From contig JAZQSV010000045.1 of NCBI GenBank assembly GCA_045630265.1, forward strand, positions 1-20,675: a DNA stretch of 20,675 bases, in the 5' to 3' direction. Positions 16,556-20,675 of this stretch are shown here, piece after piece; position 1 is the stretch's first letter, and the number at the start of each line of letters is the position of its first letter. This stretch comes from UMGS1279 sp045630265. GTDB taxonomy: Bacteria; Bacillota; Clostridia; Oscillospirales; Acutalibacteraceae. The notes below the pieces were generated by a model that did not search any database, was not told the DNA's origin, and worked only from the letters and a program-made list of their open reading frames with translations. Position numbers and translations under genes: made by a program.

Positions 16556-16584
16556 ATTGTACACTTTTTCTCCCGATTTTTCAA
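16556..16584 (-). promoter_or_regulatory. Promoter of the CdaR-like regulator
   Basis: On the minus strand, -35 TTGAAA (16579-16584) and -10 TACAAT (16556-16561) are separated by exactly 17 bases, 42 bases upstream of the ATG. It probably also feeds ftsEX and the genes beyond, because no terminator is seen between them. Confidence 0.7.
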
Positions 16585-16586
16585 GA

Positions 16587-16629
16587 GCAATATTGCAATT
16601 TTCCTAAAAAAGTTACAAAAAGGTTACAA
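16587..16629. promoter_or_regulatory. Operator-like palindrome and direct repeats
   Basis: GCAATATTGC (16587-16596) is a perfect 10-base palindrome lying immediately upstream of the -35 of the regulator promoter. GTTACAA occurs twice (16612-16618 and 16623-16629), 11 bases apart, or about one helical turn. The placement between two divergent promoters suits binding sites for a transcription factor, possibly the regulator itself. The assignment rests only on pattern and position. Confidence 0.35.
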
Positions 16630-16700
16630 TTTGAAAGTGTTATCTTTGCTCCTTTTCGCCTCCATCTATACCACACCCCTTTTAGAGAGATTCTCACCTC

Positions 16701-16729
16701 TTGACAAACAGAGTAAAAAGTAGTATATT
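16701..16729 (+). promoter_or_regulatory. Strong promoter of the HPr-like gene
   Basis: Consensus -35 TTGACA (16701-16706), 17-base spacer, -10 TATATT (16724-16729). Transcription would start near 16736, leaving a leader of about 80 bases before the preferred ATG at 16818. Confidence 0.8.
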
Positions 16730-16817
16730 CTCCTTGTGGCACGATTCAAGTTTTTAAATGCTTGCCACCTTATATTTTAAAAGAAAGGGCGCCTTTTTTG
16801 GAGCTTTTGTGGTTTTT

Positions 16818-17060
16818 ATGATTAAAGAAAAAATCTTTCTCAAAACCCTGGATGACGTTAAAAATTTCGTTACTCTTTGTATGTCCAAGCCCTACGATAT
16901 TGAACTTGTACTTGGCAAATACGTTGTAAATGCAAAATCAATTATGGGTGTTTTCAGTTTGGATTTGACCCAGCCCCTGACCATGATTATAAACTCCGAC
17001 TCGGACAGTGAAATTACAAACCAGATTGCCCCCTTTATTTTCGTAGAGCCGGAGCAATAG
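16818..17060 (+). CDS. HPr-like protein lacking the catalytic histidine
   Basis: An 80-residue protein resembling HPr of the phosphotransferase system. The Ser46 regulatory region is well kept as VNAKSIMGVFSL (37-48; Ser41 equals Ser46). The N-terminal GxHARP active-site loop is absent: the His15 position falls on about Thr10 in KTLDDVKNF, so it cannot carry phosphate from Enzyme I. This recalls Crh of Bacillus, which keeps only the Ser site, and a set of uncharacterised short HPr-like proteins in Clostridia. HPr kinase and CcpA are candidate partners by analogy only. The ATG at 16818 is chosen because homology begins there; the upstream ATG at 16758 would add 20 residues with no HPr similarity. 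The ribosome binding site is weak (GGAG 14 bases upstream). Strong own promoter and terminator; no other PTS genes nearby. Confidence 0.75.
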   Translation: MIKEKIFLKTLDDVKNFVTLCMSKPYDIELVLGKYVVNAKSIMGVFSLDLTQPLTMIINSDSDSEITNQIAPFIFVEPEQ

Positions 17061-17086
17061 TTTTTATTTGAAATATATATTTTTTG

Positions 17087-17120
17087 CCGATTTTTCTTTT
17101 TGAAAAATCGGTATTTTATT
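17087..17120 (+). terminator. Terminator of the HPr-like gene
   Basis: A 10-bp perfect stem, CCGATTTTTC (17087-17096) / GAAAAATCGG (17102-17111), has a 5-base loop and is followed by TATTTTATTT. It lies about 27 bases past the HPr-like stop. Confidence 0.85.
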
Positions 17121-17131
17121 TCCCCTTTTAT

Positions 17132-17161
17132 TTGACAAATAATAGAAATGTATGGTATATT
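17132..17161 (+). promoter_or_regulatory. Promoter of prmA-prfB operon
   Basis: TTGACA (17132-17137), 18-base spacer, TATATT (17156-17161). The prmA start at 17192 leaves a leader of roughly 25 bases. Confidence 0.75.
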
Positions 17162-17191
17162 AAAATGTACTATTATTAAGTGAGGTTTTTT

Positions 17192-18112
17192 ATGGACTGG
17201 GCAGAAATTAAAATAAAGGTTCCTACCGAAAATACTGACGAGGCGGCCGCCATAGCCAATATGGCCGTGCCGTATGGAATTTACATTGAAGATTACTCCG
17301 ACCTTGAAAAAGGCGCAGAGGAAATTGCACATATAAATTTAATTGATGAGGAACTGCTAAAAAGCGACAGATGCCACTCGATTATCCACCTTTATATTTC
17401 AAAGGAAAATAATGTTACAGAAAGCACAGGTTATCTTACCGAAAGATTGAGTGCTGCTAATATTTCCTTCGTTTTAGAGGAGGATACCATAAGTGAAACC
17501 GAGTGGGAAAATAATTGGAAGCAGTTTTTTAAATGCACCGAAATTGGAGAGCACCTTTGTATTCGTCCTTGCTGGGAGGAATATGAAAACAAGGACGGCC
17601 GTAAGGTGCTTAGTATTGACCCCGGCGCCGCATTTGGAACCGGCACACACGCCACCACATCAATGTGTTTGGAAGCGCTTGATGAGTTGGTTCGCGACGG
17701 GCAAACAGTTTTGGATATTGGTTCGGGCAGTGGTATACTCTCTATTGCTTCGGTGCTTTTAGGCGCTGAAAGTGCAGTTGGCGTGGATATTGACCCCGTT
17801 GCCGTAAAGGTTGCAAGGGAAAATGCCGAAATTAACGAAGTTTCAGATAAAACAAAATACATTGTTGGAAATTTAAACGACAGTATAAATGATAGATATG
17901 ATTTGGTGGTTGCCAATATCGTGGCCGACGTTATTATATCCCTTTCCAAGGATGTTTTAGGCCTATTAAATAAGGACGGCTTGTTCCTTTGCTCGGGTAT
18001 TATTGATATAAGAGCAAAGGAAGTAGAAAAAGCCCTTGCTGAAAATGGTCTTGAGATCGTAAAAAGGTTGGAAAAAAGCGGTTGGGTCGCTTTTCTTGCC
18101 AAGATTAGATAG
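17192..18112 (+). CDS. prmA: Ribosomal protein L11 methyltransferase
   Basis: A SAM-dependent methyltransferase that trimethylates lysines and the N-terminus of ribosomal protein L11. It has 306 residues: an N-terminal L11-recognition domain (about 1-115, opening MDWAEIKIKV), then the Rossmann methyltransferase with DPGAAFGTGTHATT (about 148-161), SAM loop VLDIGSGSGILSI (about 176-188), the acidic VDIDP strand end (about 200-204), and VANIVADVI. The ATG at 17192 is preferred over the in-frame GTG at 17180, because AGTGAGG lies about 8 bases upstream and overlaps that GTG, and family members begin at this Met. prfB starts 19 bases after the stop. Confidence 0.94.
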   Translation: MDWAEIKIKVPTENTDEAAAIANMAVPYGIYIEDYSDLEKGAEEIAHINLIDEELLKSDRCHSIIHLYISKENNVTESTGYLTERLSAANISFVLEEDTISETEWENNWKQFFKCTEIGEHLCIRPCWEEYENKDGRKVLSIDPGAAFGTGTHATTSMCLEALDELVRDGQTVLDIGSGSGILSIASVLLGAESAVGVDIDPVAVKVARENAEINEVSDKTKYIVGNLNDSINDRYDLVVANIVADVIISLSKDVLGLLNKDGLFLCSGIIDIRAKEVEKALAENGLEIVKRLEKSGWVAFLAKIR

Positions 18113-18131
18113 GATTTACGGTGAATAGGAA

Positions 18132-19244
18132 ATGATTGAATTTGAAGAGCAAAAACTACGCCTTGAAGGCAAAAAAGCCGAGCTTTTAGCACTAGGCGAC
18201 GCTTTAGGGTTAGAACAGCTTAAAACAGAAATAGATGAGCTTGAAAGGCGCACCGCCGAGGACGGATTTTGGGACTCGCAGGAGAAATCGAGCGAGATAC
18301 TTAAAACCCTAAGCGCCAAGAAGGCAAAGCTTGAGAATTACCATAGTTTAAACGCCCTTTTCGAGGACACCTTAACCCTTATAGAGCTTGCGGACGAAGA
18401 AGGTGACCTTTCCTTTTTAGAGGAAATTTTAGGTTCTGTAGCAGAATTTGAAAACCGCCTTGAAAAAGCAACGCTTTCTACGCTGTTAGTTGGAGAATAC
18501 GACTCTAAAAACGCCATACTCACCTTCCACGCAGGTGCGGGTGGAACCGAGGCGCAGGATTGGAACGAAATGCTTATAAGAATGTACACCCGCTGGGGCG
18601 AAAGGCACGGATTTTCGGTTAAAATGCTTGACTTTTTAGACGGCGAAGAAGCAGGTCTTAAAAGCGCTGTACTCCTTTTAGAGGGTGAAAATGCATACGG
18701 CTATTTAAAGGGAGAAACAGGCGTACACCGCCTTGTCAGAATCTCCCCCTTTGACTCTTCGGGCAGGCGCCACACAAGCTTTGCTTCTTTAGAGGTTATG
18801 CCCGAAATCGACGACGACGTTGAGGTTGACATTCGACCCGAGGATTTAAAAGTAGATACCTACCGTTCTGGTGGTGCAGGCGGTCAGCACGTTAATAAAA
18901 CAGAATCAGCCATTAGAATTACCCACCTCCCTACAGGTATTGTTGTTGCCTGCCAAAATGAGCGCAGCCAACACCAAAACCGCGAGGTGGCCATGAAAAT
19001 GCTTAAGTCCAAGCTTATTGAGATTAAAGAGCGTGAGCACCTTGATAAGATTGAGGATATTAAGGGCGTACAAAAGGAAATTGCATGGGGCTCACAAATC
19101 AGATCTTACGTGTTTATGCCCTATACCCTTGCCAAAGACCATAGAACCGGCGCCGAAAACGGCAATATAAATTCAGTTATGGACGGCGATATAGACGGAT
19201 TTATAAACGCCTATTTAAAGGCCTCATCCCTTGGTAAACTTTAA
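18132..19244 (+). CDS. prfB: Peptide chain release factor 2, no programmed frameshift
   Basis: Release factor that recognises UGA and UAA and triggers peptide release. The 370 residues are complete and collinear with RF2: the N-terminal helical domain (1-105), the RF2-type specificity segment RISPFDSSGRRHTSF (about 201-215), and the catalytic GGQ in SGGAGGQHVN (about 243-252). In many bacteria prfB contains an in-frame UGA near codon 25 with a +1 frameshift that autoregulates the gene. Here the whole N-terminus is one open frame, with GCT TTA GGG TTA at the equivalent place (18201-18212), so that control is absent. GGTGA lies 7 bases before the ATG. It follows prmA closely and precedes a membrane protein gene. 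Confidence 0.96.
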   Translation: MIEFEEQKLRLEGKKAELLALGDALGLEQLKTEIDELERRTAEDGFWDSQEKSSEILKTLSAKKAKLENYHSLNALFEDTLTLIELADEEGDLSFLEEILGSVAEFENRLEKATLSTLLVGEYDSKNAILTFHAGAGGTEAQDWNEMLIRMYTRWGERHGFSVKMLDFLDGEEAGLKSAVLLLEGENAYGYLKGETGVHRLVRISPFDSSGRRHTSFASLEVMPEIDDDVEVDIRPEDLKVDTYRSGGAGGQHVNKTESAIRITHLPTGIVVACQNERSQHQNREVAMKMLKSKLIEIKEREHLDKIEDIKGVQKEIAWGSQIRSYVFMPYTLAKDHRTGAENGNINSVMDGDIDGFINAYLKASSLGKL

Positions 19245-19267
19245 TTTAAACATTACAGGTGATAACG

Positions 19268-20062
19268 TTGAGTAAGCTGAAATTTTTTATATTTTTAGGT
19301 GTTACAACAGTTAGTGCGATTATAGTAAAATGCATACAAATTGCCTTTCTTACAAATGCTCAAAACGGATTTTTCTATAACGATTTTGAGACTCTGGGCC
19401 ATTTGCTCACTGCTCTTGTTGTTGCAGCCACAGCCATTTGTGCTTTATTTGGCTCATTTATTAAGGACCATGAGCTAAGCCCCATTCCAAAAAGTAACGC
19501 ACTGTTTGGCAGTGCAGCATTTTTATTGGGTATTTCCCAGATTACTGAGATTTTCACTTACAAGGTAAATCTTGCAGGAGTACCCAACACACTTCTTTTC
19601 TTAAGAACTGCCTCCATTCTTGGAAGCGGCGTAGTTTTTTGTTACGTGGGTATTTATTGTTTTATAAAGAAAAAATGCAATTTTAACTACATACCCATTT
19701 CGGTTATTGCCTGGATTTTGCGACTTATAACTACATTCATAAGTTTTTCCGGAATGTCTAATATATCGGACAATCTGTATGATGTGCTTTGCATATCTGC
19801 TACCCTTGTTTTTCTGCTTTTCCACAGTAAAATGCTTTGCGGACTATATAAAAGCAAAAACACTACAGTTATCTTTACCATTGGCGCAGTAGCCTTTATT
19901 CTTTGTGCAGTAAACGTTGTGCCAAAAATTTTACTTCCTATTTTAAGTGTTAAGGGTTTTGCACACACCCATACCGACAGTCCTTTAGTTATTTTATTTA
20001 TGGCGTTTTACATCCTTTTCTATCTTTTGAATATATCGGGTAATAAGGCAGAAACTAGGTAG
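19268..20062 (+). CDS. Multi-pass membrane protein, function unknown
   Basis: I do not recognise the family. The 264-residue protein has about eight hydrophobic helices spread over its whole length (near residues 3-25, 42-64, 74-95, 104-126, 138-158, 168-190, 198-222, 235-256), short polar loops, and no enzymatic motif that I can see. The start is assigned to TTG 19268, because a perfect AGGTGAT (19257-19263) sits 4 bases before it; the in-frame GTG at 19259 lies inside that site. It begins 23 bases after prfB with no terminator between, so it should share the prmA-prfB transcript. No clear terminator follows; only AT-rich sequence separates it from the tRNA promoter. Confidence 0.72.
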   Translation: MSKLKFFIFLGVTTVSAIIVKCIQIAFLTNAQNGFFYNDFETLGHLLTALVVAATAICALFGSFIKDHELSPIPKSNALFGSAAFLLGISQITEIFTYKVNLAGVPNTLLFLRTASILGSGVVFCYVGIYCFIKKKCNFNYIPISVIAWILRLITTFISFSGMSNISDNLYDVLCISATLVFLLFHSKMLCGLYKSKNTTVIFTIGAVAFILCAVNVVPKILLPILSVKGFAHTHTDSPLVILFMAFYILFYLLNISGNKAETR

Positions 20063-20123
20063 TAAATTCGGTGTTTTTTAAGTTGAAACAATTTTACAAA
20101 AATTATTAGTTTTTTTAAAAAAA

Positions 20124-20164
20124 GACTTGACTTTATAGCCCTTAGCGGTTATAATAGTCAAGTC
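20124..20164. repeat. 9-bp inverted repeat enclosing the tRNA promoter
   Basis: GACTTGACT (20124-20132) and AGTCAAGTC (20156-20164) are exact reverse complements separated by 23 bases. The left arm contains the -35 hexamer and the right arm begins directly after the -10, so the repeat is centred on the promoter. Confidence 0.8.
20127..20155 (+). promoter_or_regulatory. Near-consensus promoter of the tRNA operon
   Basis: -35 TTGACT (20127-20132), 17-base spacer, -10 TATAAT (20150-20155). Expected start near 20162, about 20 bases before the first tRNA. Confidence 0.9.
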
Positions 20165-20181
20165 GTCAAACGATATCATAT

Positions 20182-20258
20182 GGCGGTATAGCTCAGTTGG
20201 CTAGAGCATTCGGTTCATACCCGAAGTGTCGTTGGTTCAAATCCGACTACCGCTACCA
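20182..20258 (+). tRNA. tRNA-Met (CAT), elongator type
   Basis: A 77-base gene with encoded CCA. Acceptor GGCGGTA pairs with TACCGCT (one G-U at the end). The anticodon stem TTCGG/CCGAA carries loop TTCATAC, giving CAT at 20216-20218. The T-loop is GTTCAAAT. The G1-U72 pair and overall likeness to the Bacillus elongator tRNA-Met argue against an initiator, which would have an unpaired 1-72. A lysidine-modified tRNA-Ile2 is the less likely alternative. Confidence 0.93.
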
Positions 20259-20261
20259 TTT

Positions 20262-20284
20262 GAAAGAACGTAAAACGTTCTTTC
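20262..20284 (+). other. Hairpin between tRNA-Met and tRNA-Glu
   Basis: GAAAGAACG (20262-20270) and CGTTCTTTC (20276-20284) form a perfect 9-bp stem with a TAAAA loop, followed by a short U-rich TATTT. It fills most of the spacer between the two tRNAs and could be a processing signal or a weak terminator reducing downstream tRNA output. Confidence 0.65.
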
Positions 20285-20289
20285 TATTT

Positions 20290-20364
20290 GGCCCGGTGGT
20301 CAAGCGGTCAAGACACCGCCCTTTCACGGCGGTAACACGGGTTCGATTCCCGTCCGGGTCACCA
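20290..20364 (+). tRNA. tRNA-Glu (TTC)
   Basis: A 75-base gene with encoded CCA. Acceptor GGCCCGG pairs with CCGGGTC (one G-U). The anticodon stem CCGCC/GGCGG has loop CTTTCAC, anticodon TTC at 20323-20325. The T-arm is ACGGG TTCGATT CCCGT. Confidence 0.96.
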
Positions 20365-20372
20365 CACTGTAT

Positions 20373-20449
20373 GCGCCGGTAGCTCAGTCGGATAGAGTGT
20401 TTGGCTACGAACCAAAAGGTCGGGGGTTCGAATCCCTTCCGGCGTACCA
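20373..20449 (+). tRNA. tRNA-Arg (ACG)
   Basis: A 77-base gene with encoded CCA. Acceptor GCGCCGG pairs with CCGGCGT (terminal G-U). The anticodon stem TTTGG/CCAAA has loop CTACGAA, anticodon ACG at 20407-20409, normally edited to ICG by TadA to read CGU, CGC and CGA. It follows tRNA-Glu by 8 bases, so the tRNAs are co-transcribed. Confidence 0.96.
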
Positions 20450-20452
20450 AAA

Positions 20453-20485
20453 ACCAATAACCACAAAAGTGGTTATTGGTTTTTT
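20453..20485 (+). terminator. Terminator of the tRNA operon (palindrome copy 1)
   Basis: A 12-bp perfect stem, ACCAATAACCAC (20453-20464) / GTGGTTATTGGT (20469-20480), has an AAAA loop and is followed by TTTTT. It lies 3 bases after the CCA of tRNA-Arg. Confidence 0.95.
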
Positions 20486-20647
20486 GCGTTACGGGAGGGT
20501 GAGAACCCCTGAAGGGGTGTTCGTCGAAGCAGGCAAAAATGCGCGACAGCATTTTTTGCCTGTGTAGTCTCGAGCACGAAGGTTTTGCCGCTAATGGTTC
20601 GGAGCCATCGGCATAAACCGAGAGCGCAGAGTATCCCGACAAAACTA
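20486..20647. other. Highly structured non-coding segment
   Basis: No gene is supported here; open frames across it are antisense to tRNAs or lack any family likeness. Three hairpins are visible: ACCCC-TGAA-GGGGT (20505-20518); CAGGCAAAAATGC / GCATTTTTTGCCTG (20530-20542 / 20549-20562, one bulged base); and a long one, GGTTTTGCCG...ATGGTT-CGG-AGCCAT-CGGCATAAACC (20581-20619). A CGGGA / TCCCG pair (20492-20496 / 20634-20638) could close the whole. The density of stems suggests a structured RNA or a repeat element. The class is unknown to me. Confidence 0.55.
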
Positions 20648-20675
20648 ACCAATAACCACAAAAGTGGTTGTTGGT
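20648..20675. repeat. Second copy of the terminator palindrome
   Basis: ACCAATAACCAC - AAAA - GTGGTTGTTGGT repeats copy 1 (20453-20480) with one A-to-G change that preserves pairing as G-U. It lies 195 bases downstream and runs into the window edge, so any U-tract is out of sight. Together the copies bracket the structured segment. Confidence 0.85.

Noticed and set aside
16758..16817. Upstream ATG extending the HPr-like protein by 20 residues
   Set aside because: No ribosome binding site precedes it, and the added residues have no likeness to HPr. The ATG at 16818 aligns with the start of the fold.
17438..18112. Fused or split methyltransferase within prmA
   Set aside because: The frame is continuous, with both the L11-recognition and SAM domains in the normal order and length.
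17431..18192. Long 253-codon minus-strand frame inside prmA
   Set aside because: It is antisense to a clearly conserved methyltransferase; its Ser/Pro/Thr-rich composition is typical of a shadow frame.
20063..20123. Possible terminator after the unknown membrane protein
   Set aside because: Only weak AT stems (AATTTT/AAAATT and a T7-A7 run) are present; none is convincing.
20253..20642. Minus-strand 129-codon open frame across the tRNA genes
   Set aside because: It contains RRKGFEPPTFWFV-like and DGNRTRV-like strings, the familiar false proteins made by reading antisense through tRNA genes. It overlaps tRNA-Glu and tRNA-Arg completely.
20473..20661. Minus-strand 62-codon open frame at the right edge
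   Set aside because: It covers the terminator and the hairpin-rich segment, has no ribosome binding site I can see, and no recognisable family.

Overview
The window looks like chromosomal core sequence from an anaerobic, spore-forming, low-to-moderate G+C Firmicute of class Clostridia, probably near the Ruminococcaceae/Oscillospiraceae. The basis is an [FeFe]-hydrogenase operon, the spore-germination gene ypeB, Gram-positive ribosome binding sites, and Clostridia-type neighbourhoods (DUF1934-argS; ftsEX-M23-ctp). No insertion sequence, phage gene, CRISPR array or rRNA was seen.

Minus strand, 111-16513, four transcription blocks. (1) murI - DUF1934 - argS (3030 to 111): wall glutamate supply and arginyl-tRNA charging, with its own promoter and a hairpin terminator. 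(2) An electron-bifurcating-type [FeFe] hydrogenase operon (8168 to 3174), ordered NuoE-like / GHKL ATPase / thioredoxin-like [2Fe-2S] protein / NuoF-like flavoprotein / HydA. It has an extended -10 promoter and a strong terminator, and would couple NADH and ferredoxin oxidation to H2 production. The maturases HydE, HydF and HydG are not in the window. (3) ypeB (9772 to 8432) and a beta-propeller-like orphan (10574 to 9897), each followed by a terminator; sleB, the usual partner of ypeB, is absent. (4) A cell-envelope cluster (16513 to 10623): CdaR/PucR-type regulator - ftsE - ftsX - M23 peptidase with coiled coil - S41 carboxyl-terminal protease - VanZ-like protein. FtsEX plus the coiled-coil M23 protein fits the known FtsEX-activated wall hydrolase complex.

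Plus strand, 16701-20675. A small HPr-like protein that keeps the regulatory Ser motif but has lost the catalytic His is transcribed divergently from the CdaR-like regulator. Next come prmA - prfB - an unknown multi-pass membrane protein, then a tRNA operon (Met-CAT, Glu-TTC, Arg-ACG) with a near-consensus promoter and a strong terminator. The last 190 bases are a dense set of hairpins ending in a second copy of the tRNA-operon terminator palindrome.

Most of this is ordinary housekeeping. The places most worth a second look are the His-less HPr-like gene beside a divergent regulator, the hydrogenase-linked GHKL ATPase, the regulator leading the ftsEX cluster, the inverted repeat around the tRNA promoter, and the structured segment bounded by duplicated palindromes at the right end. 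I did not find convincing evidence for a wholly new multi-gene system.
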